Shown here: piece after piece, positions 35,111 to 43,055 of the stretch | How the letters are laid out: each line of letters opens with the position of its first letter | Numbering within the stretch: position 1 is the first letter of the stretch | DNA from: CAYWWM01 sp965198025 | GTDB lineage: Bacteria > Acidobacteriota > Terriglobia > 2-12-FULL-54-10 | Direction: 5' to 3' | Assembly (NCBI GenBank): GCA_965198025.1 | Contig: OZ240237.1 | Location: 1,488,001 to 1,552,000 of the forward strand | Length of the DNA: 64,000 nt | The notes under the pieces: generated by a model | Databases searched by the model: none | What the model saw: only the letters and a program-made list of their open reading frames with translations | Told to the model about the DNA's origin: nothing | Position numbers and translations under genes: made by a program

Positions 35111-35887
35111 CTATCCGAATTTTCCGGTCACGTAGTCCTCAGTTTCTCGCTTGCTGGGTCGCGTGAAGATCGTCTCCGTGGCTCCGAACTCAATGAGGCG
35201 ACCTTGGGAGAGAAAAGCCGTCCAGTCCGAGACGCGCGCCGCCTGTTGCATGTTGTGGGTTACGATCATGATGGTGTAGCGGGCCTTCAGCTCAAACAGC
35301 AGGTCCTCCACTCGGGCCGTTGAGGCTGGGTCGAGAGCGGAACAGGGTTCGTCCATCAGAATCAGTTCTGGCTCTAGGGCAATGGCGCGGGCGATGCAGA
35401 GGCGCTGCTGCTGCCCGCCTGAAAGAGCGAGACCGCTCTGCTCCAGCTTGTCTTTCACTTCGTCCCACAGAGCAGCCTTCCGCAAGGAAGTCTCGACCAG
35501 TTCGTTCAGATTCCCGCGGAACCCGTTGATGGAAGCAGCCCAGGCGACATTTCGGAAGATCGACTTTGGGAACGGATTCGGCTTCTGGAACACCATGCCA
35601 ATGCGTCGGCGCACTTCCACTGGATCAATGTCACTTGCGTAGAGATCCTCCCCCCGGTAGAGCACTTCACCTGCAGTTGTCACGTTTGGGATGAAGTCGT
35701 TCATGCGATTGAAGGCGCGCAGCAGAGTGCTCTTTCCGCAACCTGACGGGCCAATGATGGCAGTGATCTGGTGCTCGGGGATGTCCAGGGAAATGTCCTG
35801 TACGGCGGCAAGCGCGCCATAGCGGACCGTGAGCGACCGGCATGAAACAATCGTTTCGCCCACGACGGGGCGCCCGTTTCTTACCAT
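35111..35887 (-). CDS. pstB: Phosphate ABC transporter ATP-binding protein
   Basis: PstB powers high-affinity phosphate uptake. The 258-residue ATPase has Walker A GPSGCGKST, the LSGGQQQR signature and Walker B LILMDEPCSALD with the catalytic Glu. An unusually long in-frame extension reaches 36613 but is pstA sequence read in another frame, so I start at ATG 35887 with AGAGGA seven bases before it. Its first seven bases overlap the end of pstA. Confidence 0.95.
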   Translation of the reverse strand: MVRNGRPVVGETIVSCRSLTVRYGALAAVQDISLDIPEHQITAIIGPSGCGKSTLLRAFNRMNDFIPNVTTAGEVLYRGEDLYASDIDPVEVRRRIGMVFQKPNPFPKSIFRNVAWAASINGFRGNLNELVETSLRKAALWDEVKDKLEQSGLALSGGQQQRLCIARAIALEPELILMDEPCSALDPASTARVEDLLFELKARYTIMIVTHNMQQAARVSDWTAFLSQGRLIEFGATETIFTRPSKRETEDYVTGKFG

Positions 35888-36762
35888 CGCATGTTCCTCT
35901 GTGAACGATGGCGGATCCATATGGCCGCAGCGTTCATCGTCAACAACACCCCGAGCAGAACGAGGATGCCTGCAGCTGCCACGTTGTAAAATTCGCTCTG
36001 CGGTCGCGAGGCCCAATTGAAGATCTGGATCGGAAGCGCCGTGAACTCGTCCAGGGGTCCGGCGGGAGTAAACGCTACAAACGTCAAAGCACCAATCATG
36101 ATGAGAGGCGCCGTTTCCCCGATGGCTCTCGAAAGAGCCAGAATCACGCCGGTTAAAATACCCGGAAGCGCGGCCGGCAATACGTGGGCCCGCACCATCT
36201 GCCATTTGGTGGCGCCGAGCGCGAACGCCGCCAGGCGAATAGAGTTCGGCACAGCGCGCAGCGCCTCCCGCGACGCGATGATCGTGATGGGAAGAATCAG
36301 CAGCGTCATGGTCAGTGCCCCGGCTAATACGCTCCGGCCCAGCGCCAGCCACCGCACAAAGATCGCCAGCCCGAGAATTCCGTACACGATGGAAGGCGTG
36401 CCGGCCAGGTTCGCGATATTGACTTCTATGAGGCGATTGAGCCAGCCGCGTCGCGCATATTCCTCGAGATAAATCGCGGCCCCGACACCGATCGGGATCG
36501 AGAACAGCGCCGTCAGGCCGATTAACCAAATGGTACCCCAGAGCGCGGCGCGAATTCCGGCTTGTTCCGGAAACCGGGATGGAAAGTTTGTAAAAAAGCT
36601 CCCGCTCAGCCATGGAACGCCGTTCTGTGTGACTTCGGCGAGTAATATTCCGAGCAGCACCACACCAGCCAAGGTTGCGATCCAGAAGATCAGATGGAAC
36701 AGGCTACCCAGGCGTCGGCGAAGAGGGAGGTTTCTTCCCAGCAGGGCCGTAGAGTTGGTCAT
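35881..36762 (-). CDS. pstA: Phosphate ABC transporter permease PstA
   Basis: PstA is one of the two membrane permeases of the Pst importer. The 293-residue protein has six transmembrane helices, and the coupling EAA-like loop reads ASREALRAVPNSIRLAAFALGATKWQ, typical of PstA. It overlaps pstC by four bases (ATGA) and pstB by seven, so the four Pst genes are translated as one unit. Confidence 0.95.
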   Translation of the reverse strand: MTNSTALLGRNLPLRRRLGSLFHLIFWIATLAGVVLLGILLAEVTQNGVPWLSGSFFTNFPSRFPEQAGIRAALWGTIWLIGLTALFSIPIGVGAAIYLEEYARRGWLNRLIEVNIANLAGTPSIVYGILGLAIFVRWLALGRSVLAGALTMTLLILPITIIASREALRAVPNSIRLAAFALGATKWQMVRAHVLPAALPGILTGVILALSRAIGETAPLIMIGALTFVAFTPAGPLDEFTALPIQIFNWASRPQSEFYNVAAAGILVLLGVLLTMNAAAIWIRHRSQRNMRW

Positions 36763-37688
36763 TCGTAGACCTCCTGGAAACGGCGCAAGATGCGGTTTCC
36801 AACCAGGTTCATCGCTAGTGTGATCATGAAGAGCAGCATCCCGACGGCATAAATTGTCAGGTACGCCATGCTCCCGGCAGGCGTGTCGCCCAGGCTCACT
36901 TGCACGATGTAAGCAGTCATGGTCTGAATGCTTTCGAGAGGATTCAGAGTCATCCGAGGCGTTGCACCGGCAGCCAGTGTTACTGCCATAGTTTCGCCGA
37001 TCGCCCGCGATAGCGCGAGAACAAACGATGCCAGGACTCCCGAAAACGCCCCGGGTAGCACGACTCGCGTGGACACCTCCAGCCGAGTGGCTCCCAGTGC
37101 GTATCCCGCATGACGGAGCGACTGCGGCACCGCGCGCAGTGCATCATCACACAAAGAGGCGATCATCGGCAAAATCATGACTCCGACCACAATGGAAGCG
37201 CTCGCCGCATTAAAGATCTGGATGGATGGGAAGAACCGCCCAAGTTGGGGCGTGACGAAAGTGAGAGCGAAGTAACCATAAACTACAGTGGGAATTCCGG
37301 CCAGAATCTCCAGCGCAGGCTTGAGTACGCCGCGAAGTCGTTCGGAAGCATATTCGCTCAGGAACACGGCCGTGCCGAGCCCGAGAGGAATCGCGACCAG
37401 CGCCGCTCCTACCACAATCAGGACCGTGCCGCTCACTAGCGGGAGGACACCGAACGAGCTCGGCTGAAACAAGGGTGTCCATTGGGTCCCAGTCAGGAAG
37501 GAGACGACGGAAACCTGCCGAAAGAAATTCAACGTCTCCTGTGCCAAGACCCCGATGATACCCGCCGTGGTCAGTACGGAAAGCAATGCACAAAGGAATA
37601 ATCCAGCCTCGATTGCGTGCTCCGTCGAGCGAGCACGCTTCTGCTTCAGGCTGGCGCTTCGAAGGCTGATCTCACCGCTGGAAGCCAA
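36759..37688 (-). CDS. pstC: Phosphate ABC transporter permease PstC
   Basis: PstC pairs with PstA as the inner-membrane channel. The 309-residue protein has six helices, the LSEYASERLRG segment and the coupling loop LCDDALRAVPQSLRHAGYALGATRLE. The start is TTG 37688, with GGGGG just upstream; no better start codon is available. It lies 11 bases after the pstS stop. Confidence 0.94.
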   Translation of the reverse strand: MASSGEISLRSASLKQKRARSTEHAIEAGLFLCALLSVLTTAGIIGVLAQETLNFFRQVSVVSFLTGTQWTPLFQPSSFGVLPLVSGTVLIVVGAALVAIPLGLGTAVFLSEYASERLRGVLKPALEILAGIPTVVYGYFALTFVTPQLGRFFPSIQIFNAASASIVVGVMILPMIASLCDDALRAVPQSLRHAGYALGATRLEVSTRVVLPGAFSGVLASFVLALSRAIGETMAVTLAAGATPRMTLNPLESIQTMTAYIVQVSLGDTPAGSMAYLTIYAVGMLLFMITLAMNLVGNRILRRFQEVYE

Positions 37689-37699
37689 TCCAACCCCCG

Positions 37700-38725
37700 C
37701 TATGGCTGTTCTGATTGAAGAAGATCTTCGAGCCTCGCACTTGCCTCTGCGCCCAGTCCGCTGAATACCGAGCCTGTCAGTCTTTGCTCGAATCGCCGGA
37801 GTGCCAATTCATAGACTTGGTCCGGCAGAGGGACGTATCCAACCTGTCCCACCAGATTTTTCGCCTGGGTCAAGTAGAAGCTAACAAACGCCTGCACTTC
37901 TGGGCGCGCTGCCGCTTGTGTGCTCACATAGATGAAGATGGGACGGGAAAGAGGCTGATAAGTTCCGTCCAGGATCGTTGCCGGTGACGGGAGGATGGGC
38001 CCTTGGCCGCCGTCCGCGGCGACCAGCTTCAGTCGTTCCCGGTTCTCAGCGTAATAGGCAAAACCGAAGTATCCCAAGGCGTCGGCGTCCCCGCTGATTC
38101 CCTGGACCAGCATATTGTCGTCCTCGCTGGCGCTGAAGTCCGGACGGCTGGCCTTCTCTCTCCCATTGATCGCTTGCGTGAAATAGTCGAACGTGCCGGA
38201 ATCCGTGCCGGGGCCGAAGAGATGAATCTCGCGGTCGGGCCACGCGGTCCGGATGTCACTCCACCGTTGCACGGTGCTCCCCGGTTCCCAAATCCGTTTG
38301 AGCTCTTCAACCGTCAGGGAAGTCACGAAATCGTTACTCGGGTGAACCAGTACGGAAAGTCCATCAAACGCCACCGGAAGCTCGATGTACTCAATACCAT
38401 TGTCCTCAGCTGCCTGGGCTTCGGAAGGGTCGATCGCCCGGGAGGCATCGCTGATATCGGTTTCCCCCACCGTGAACCGTTTGAACCCGCCGCCTGTTCC
38501 GGAAATGCCAACCGTAACTCGAACGCCTGGTTCGACCTTCCGAAATTCCTCTGCCATGGCTTCTGAAATGGGAAAAACGGTGCTGGAGCCGTCTATGCGA
38601 ACGGTTCCTCCCAGTCCGTCCCCGCCCTGTTGAGCCGGCCCGCCGCAACTGGTTCCCAGCGCGAGAGTGATCCCCACAACCGTCAATTGCATCCGGAAAA
38701 AGTTCGCCCGAAGTGAAATGATCAC
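37700..38725 (-). CDS. pstS: Phosphate-binding lipoprotein PstS
   Basis: PstS captures phosphate for the Pst importer. The 341-residue protein, from GTG 38725, has a basic N-terminus, a hydrophobic segment and a Cys (ALGTSCGG), consistent with a lipoprotein signal, although the lipobox is not ideal. It then has phosphate-binding loops: RIDGSSTVFPISEA, SGTGGGFKRF, ETDISDASR and GPGTDSGTFDYF. AAGGAGG precedes the GTG at a short 3-base spacing. An ATG at 38692 would leave a signal without the positive residues. It is the first gene of the phosphate operon. Confidence 0.92.
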   Translation of the reverse strand: MIISLRANFFRMQLTVVGITLALGTSCGGPAQQGGDGLGGTVRIDGSSTVFPISEAMAEEFRKVEPGVRVTVGISGTGGGFKRFTVGETDISDASRAIDPSEAQAAEDNGIEYIELPVAFDGLSVLVHPSNDFVTSLTVEELKRIWEPGSTVQRWSDIRTAWPDREIHLFGPGTDSGTFDYFTQAINGREKASRPDFSASEDDNMLVQGISGDADALGYFGFAYYAENRERLKLVAADGGQGPILPSPATILDGTYQPLSRPIFIYVSTQAAARPEVQAFVSFYLTQAKNLVGQVGYVPLPDQVYELALRRFEQRLTGSVFSGLGAEASARLEDLLQSEQP

Positions 38726-38821
38726 ACGCCTCCTTCGTATGGTTCGTACCGTAAAAAATATACCTCCCTTCCCTATTACCATAGTTTTCCTGATTGCGTA
38801 AACGCGAATCTAGACACAGTA

Positions 38822-38844
38822 ATCATTCACTATTTGTGAATGAT
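38822..38844. promoter_or_regulatory. Perfect 9-bp inverted repeat upstream of pstS
   Basis: Arms ATCATTCAC and GTGAATGAT flank TATTT, about 100 bases before the pstS start and 43 bases past the kinase stop. No T-run follows, so a terminator is unlikely. The position suits an operator of the phosphate operon. It does not match the proteobacterial Pho box. Confidence 0.6.
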
Positions 38845-38886
38845 ACTTTCAGGAATTCTGGCTAGGCAGACTCCCGCTCCGAGCCA

Positions 38887-40185
38887 TCAGTTGGAAAACA
38901 GTGGAACTCCAATCCGGATGGACGTGCCTCCTTCGGCAGGGCTCTCTACTTGAAACGTATACTCCGTACCGTACAATACGCGAAGGCGTTCGCGCACGTT
39001 TCGCATGCCGATTCCGTGCTGCTGCTCCTGCCCGATCTGCGCGGTCGGTATGCCCACGCCGTTGTCGCGGACTTCCAGGAGGAGCCGGCCGTTCTCTCGC
39101 CGGCTGCAGAGCCGGATGACCCCCCCCTCTACTTTGGGACTCAGGCCATGACGGATAGCGTTCTCGATGATCGGTTGCAACAGCATGCTGGGGACGAGGA
39201 GCGGCAGGGTTTGCTCTTCGATTTCCTTGACGATCCTCAGCTTGTCCTCGCCGAAGCGAATGACCTCGATCGCTAGATAATCGTCGATGAAGGCCAGCTC
39301 ATCGCTGAGCGCGGTAAAGTTTTCGTGTTTTTTTAACAGCCGTCGCAGGATATTCGAGAGGCGGAAAATCACCCGGCGCGCGGTCTCCGGTTCAACTCGA
39401 ATCAGCGATGCGATGGAGTTGAGTGTATTGAAGAGGAAATGCGGGTTGATTTGGGCTGTCAGGGCGTCCAGACGCGCCTGCACCAATAAGCGCCGCTGCT
39501 CTTCGATCAGCATTTCGTTACGGACGTTCTTCCAAATGGTCACGGGAATCGCCACCGTTGCCACCGTGGTCAGGCAGATAGCGATTGCGATTAGGGGATA
39601 GGCGTTCCATTGGTAAAATACTTGTCCGGGAAAGGCCCGGCCCAGGTGGATTCGGCCCGCTTCCAGGACGATCAGCAACACAAAGAAGAACATCTGCCAG
39701 TCACCACGGGGACGGCCGAAACGCTGCCGGAACCAACGGTAGAGATTGAGGTCGATGAAGGGCGAGAAGTGCCACACGTCGTCCTTGTTCGGAATGAGTT
39801 GACGCGCAACCCCCCCCGCCGACCCTGCCAGCAGCGCTACCGGCAGGGCAAGGACTTCCTGGTTCAGGAAGACCGCCGGAAGGGCCACCAATCCTCCAGC
39901 GATCATTCCCGACAGATATCCACCCAGCACACCCGCCAATGCCGCACCTTCCAGACTCAGGTCCGGCGCCGGAAGCTGAAAGATCACGCGCAGAGTGACC
40001 CCAAAGAGCAGTGCGACACCCAGCACGATTCCAAACACGACCCGGTCGCGTAAGGTCTTCTCAGATAAGAAGACAAGCCGCTTGAAGAACTCAAAGCGGG
40101 CCAGGATACTGGCAATCGAAGCGGCGACCAGGATCTTTACCAGAAGAACGAGGAGAAGAAGTTCGCGGGTGCTGTTGGAGTCCAC
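38887..40185 (-). CDS. LytS/YehU-type sensor histidine kinase
   Basis: The 432-residue protein has five to six N-terminal transmembrane helices (5TM LYT-type sensor) and a His_kinase domain with the H-box AQINPHFLFNTLNSI, then the ATPase N-box LLQPIIENAIRHGL and the G-box VRDNGVGIP. In LytS/YehU systems the partner is a LytTR response regulator, which is not adjacent here. The start is GTG 40185 with GAGG seven bases before it. It lies between the phosphate operon and ribA, and a link to phosphate is possible but unproved. Confidence 0.9.
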   Translation of the reverse strand: MDSNSTRELLLLVLLVKILVAASIASILARFEFFKRLVFLSEKTLRDRVVFGIVLGVALLFGVTLRVIFQLPAPDLSLEGAALAGVLGGYLSGMIAGGLVALPAVFLNQEVLALPVALLAGSAGGVARQLIPNKDDVWHFSPFIDLNLYRWFRQRFGRPRGDWQMFFFVLLIVLEAGRIHLGRAFPGQVFYQWNAYPLIAIAICLTTVATVAIPVTIWKNVRNEMLIEEQRRLLVQARLDALTAQINPHFLFNTLNSIASLIRVEPETARRVIFRLSNILRRLLKKHENFTALSDELAFIDDYLAIEVIRFGEDKLRIVKEIEEQTLPLLVPSMLLQPIIENAIRHGLSPKVEGGVIRLCSRRENGRLLLEVRDNGVGIPTAQIGQEQQHGIGMRNVRERLRVLYGTEYTFQVESPAEGGTSIRIGVPLFSN

Positions 40186-40264
40186 GGTTTGCCTCGAAAC
40201 GGCTCGGCGTCACGGCTGGAAGTTCCCATGCAAACGTAGTCTTCCGGAAGTTGCGGCCTCCAGC

Positions 40265-40293
40265 TTGTGCGGTTTTTGCGTGACCATTATAAT
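40265..40293 (+). promoter_or_regulatory. Probable promoter of the stand-alone ribA
   Basis: TTGTGC (40265-40270) and TATAAT (40288-40293) are separated by 17 bases. The ribA start at 40313 lies 19 bases downstream of the -10 element, so the leader is short. Confidence 0.6.
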
Positions 40294-40312
40294 GGTATGT
40301 CAATCGCGATGT

Positions 40313-40993
40313 ATGCCGAAGGCAAAACCAATCAGGGCGGGTAATCTCCCGGCAATTTACGTGAGGAAGTTGGCCGAGGCGGATTTCCCCACTCGGTTCG
40401 GGCAGTTTCGTATCTGCGGATTCAGCTCCGCGAACGGCTCTGCATCGGAAACAGCTGTCGTGCTGGTTCGAGGGAAACCCCGGCCCGGCAGGGTACCGCT
40501 TGTGCGGCTCCACTCCCAGTGTCTGACGGGCGACGTGTTTGCCTCCCTGCGCTGCGACTGCCGCGAACAGCTGGAAATGGCCTTGGCTCAAGTCGGAGCA
40601 AGTGACTACGGCTTCATCATTTACGAACCACAGGAAGGCCGTGGCATTGGCCTGATGAACAAGCTTCAGGCCTACGAGCTGCAAGACAATGGGAGTGATA
40701 CAGTAGAAGCAAACCGCCAGCTCGGGTTTGAAGCCGATATGCGGCAGTACACACTGGCCGCTGGAATTCTGCAGCACTATGGAGTCAAGTCGGTGCGGTT
40801 GCTTTCCAATAACCCCAATAAAATTCAAGCACTTGAGAGCTTCGGCATCGCCATTCAGGAACGGGTACCTATCGAGGCAACCCCGCATCGGGCGAGCGCG
40901 CGTTACCTGAAGACGAAGCGGGAAAAGATGGGCCACTTGCTCAGCAAAGCTGACAGGTCAAAAAGCAGAGTGGCAGCTAAGCGCAAGAATTGA
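40313..40993 (+). CDS. ribA: GTP cyclohydrolase II, stand-alone and catalytically intact
   Basis: RibA opens the imidazole ring of GTP to start riboflavin synthesis. The 226-residue protein has the zinc cysteines in HSQCLTGDVFASLRCDC, the QEGRGIGL motif, SDTVEANRQLGF and, in EADMRQY, the Asp and Arg equivalent to E. coli D126 and R128. These are exactly the residues missing in the RibBA protein at 2569-3738. ATG 40313 is chosen by homology and by its position just after a promoter; the in-frame ATG at 40292 overlaps the -10 element. The C-terminal basic tail (about 25 residues) is longer than usual. Confidence 0.92.
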   Translation: MPKAKPIRAGNLPAIYVRKLAEADFPTRFGQFRICGFSSANGSASETAVVLVRGKPRPGRVPLVRLHSQCLTGDVFASLRCDCREQLEMALAQVGASDYGFIIYEPQEGRGIGLMNKLQAYELQDNGSDTVEANRQLGFEADMRQYTLAAGILQHYGVKSVRLLSNNPNKIQALESFGIAIQERVPIEATPHRASARYLKTKREKMGHLLSKADRSKSRVAAKRKN

Positions 40994-41058
40994 AGTAAGT
41001 TAGCACCTTTCCCAACATCTTTCGAATGTCAGTTCTTGCGGTCGCTTTGGTCCTTCCT

Positions 41059-41094
41059 GATTTTCGGTTCCTTCGGTAGATGCGGTTCTTTCGG
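41059..41094. repeat. 9-bp periodic repeat, second locus
   Basis: Four 9-base units, all ending CGG, read GATTTTCGG, TTCCTTCGG, TAGATGCGG and TTCTTTCGG. Two match the reverse complement of the units at 1567-1602. The array lies between the convergent ribA and amidase genes. Confidence 0.65.
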
Positions 41095-41141
41095 AAGTCT
41101 CGATTGGCAAAAAAGGGGCACCGCGCTGATATTATGCGGGG

Positions 41142-42827
41142 TTATTCGTCTAGTGGCGGGAACAAGGGTGGGGGTTGCCGTTTCAGGCTGGCTTGCTCGT
41201 AGGCATAGGCATAGCCCAGCAGAGGGCCTTCGTCATATGGCCTGCCGAAAAACGCCAGGGCCATCGGCAAGCCCTGGGAGCCGTGCCCCATCGGGATGAC
41301 TATGCAGGGAAACCCGACTGAGTTATATCCCGCCAGCGTCGCCGGGACCGGCACCTCTGACTCCACGTAGGTAGGATCTTCCAGTTCATAGACCGGATTG
41401 CTAATCACTGCCGCAAAACTGGTCAGATAGGGAAAGACCAGGACATCCACTGCGTGTTGTTCAAACAATTCGAGTTTGGCAGCGGTTGCTCTTGGCAGCA
41501 CTTCACTCACCAGGTTCCGATATGCGGCCTCTTCCGTGGAGTGATCTAATGATCTCTCCAACAGACCCAGGACACTATCGGCGGCCGGCAGGTCGGATTG
41601 ATTCACTTCGGTTCGATAGATTTCAAGAAATTCCGCGACCGTTTCAGGCGCGCCGGGTAGCGTAGCGAGATAAGCCTCCCAGTCCTCCCGAAAACGATAA
41701 TCGGCTATCCGCCGAATTTCCCTCTGCCCCTCCCCGAGATAACGGGTCATAAAGTCTTCATCCAGCCTCACCTCGACCAGGGTGGCCCCCAGATTTTCGA
41801 TTTGTTCCAGCGCTTCTCTGGCCATCGCGTCGATCTCAGGATCACCACCAAAGAGATCCTCGATGACTCCGACCCGCACACCCTGCAGAGCATGCGCATC
41901 CAGAAATTCCGTGTAGTCAATCGATCCTTCGACAACGTCATACCGGTCCGACACTGCATTCCAAACCGGTTCACTGAATGGGTCTTCGTCATCAGCGACG
42001 GCCATCACGCTCAACATATAAGCGACATCCCTGACCGTGCGGGCCATCGGGCCCGCGGTGTCGAACTCCAGGTCTTTGGGCGCGATACCCGCCCGACTGA
42101 TCAAACCCGTCGTTGGCCGCAGACCCACAATACCGTTGTAGGCAGCAGGACCTCTTACCGAGGTGCTGGTGTCGGTGCCGACGGCAAGCACTGCAAGGTT
42201 CGCGGCGACAGCCGCAGCCGAGCCGCTACTGGAACCTCCCGTATCCCGCTTGAGGTTATAGGGGTTCAGGGCCTGCCCGTTAACGGAGTTATAACTTCCC
42301 CCTGCAAACTCTCCCATCGAAGCCTTGCCGAGGATAATTGCGCCCGCTTCCCGCAGGGCGCGCGCCAGGGTTCCATCGTCTGGAGGAATCGTGTCCTTGA
42401 GCACGGCCGAACCGTTGGAAGCAGGCATGTCAAAGGTGTCGATATTGTCCTTCAACAGCACCGGAATGCCGTGCAGCGGCCCCCGGCGGCCCGTGCTCAG
42501 GCGTTCCGCATCCAGCTCGGCAGCCTGTTCCAAGGCATTGGGATTGATGGTGATAATCGAGTTCAAGCTGGGGCCCCTCTTGTCATAGGCTTCGATTCGA
42601 TCCAGATACCCTTGCACCAGCTCGACAGCAGTCAATTCTCCCGAATCGTAGGCATCCTGAATCTGATCGACAGTGGCTTCTTCGATTGCAAACGGGACCG
42701 GGAAAGGATCGGATGAGCAGGAAGTCAACAGGAAAACCAGCATCAGCATTGCGTTACGCAGGCCAACTATATTCCCCCACCTGTGTTTCCGAGTGATTGG
42801 CAAATCATCCGTGCGGCGTCCGATCAT
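41142..42827 (-). CDS. Amidase-signature lipoprotein
   Basis: Amidase-signature enzymes hydrolyse amides with a Ser-cisSer-Lys triad. The 561-residue protein has a lipoprotein signal (FLLTSC, residues about 33-38), the Lys in LLKDNID, and the glycine-serine run GGSSSGSAAAVAANL with the catalytic serines. The GTDTSTSVRGPAAYNG segment follows. It differs from GatA by its secretion signal, so a role in extracytoplasmic amide or peptide hydrolysis is likely, but the substrate is unknown. ATG 42827 has GAGGTGAC upstream. It is monocistronic. Confidence 0.88.
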   Translation of the reverse strand: MIGRRTDDLPITRKHRWGNIVGLRNAMLMLVFLLTSCSSDPFPVPFAIEEATVDQIQDAYDSGELTAVELVQGYLDRIEAYDKRGPSLNSIITINPNALEQAAELDAERLSTGRRGPLHGIPVLLKDNIDTFDMPASNGSAVLKDTIPPDDGTLARALREAGAIILGKASMGEFAGGSYNSVNGQALNPYNLKRDTGGSSSGSAAAVAANLAVLAVGTDTSTSVRGPAAYNGIVGLRPTTGLISRAGIAPKDLEFDTAGPMARTVRDVAYMLSVMAVADDEDPFSEPVWNAVSDRYDVVEGSIDYTEFLDAHALQGVRVGVIEDLFGGDPEIDAMAREALEQIENLGATLVEVRLDEDFMTRYLGEGQREIRRIADYRFREDWEAYLATLPGAPETVAEFLEIYRTEVNQSDLPAADSVLGLLERSLDHSTEEAAYRNLVSEVLPRATAAKLELFEQHAVDVLVFPYLTSFAAVISNPVYELEDPTYVESEVPVPATLAGYNSVGFPCIVIPMGHGSQGLPMALAFFGRPYDEGPLLGYAYAYEQASLKRQPPPLFPPLDE

Positions 42828-43055
42828 TTCGTCACCTCATCTTCCCGGGCATTCCGCTCTCAAGTGTCACGTTTTCCAGATTGAAGCTGCCCGGTTTATT
42901 TTATCGTAGCCCGCAAGCGGAAGACGGCTGAAATCAGGATTCAAGGTGAGAATGAGCTCGTCAGAGCATCCGATTTCCGCAGCATACGGTTCCCGAATGC
43001 GGTAAACTTTGCAGTCTGAAAACTTGCAGGCATCCAAACCTTTGCGACAGCCGTC

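Noticed and set aside
35888..36613. N-terminal extension of pstB by about 240 codons.
   Set aside because: It is the reading of pstA in another frame. The true start has a ribosome site at 35887.
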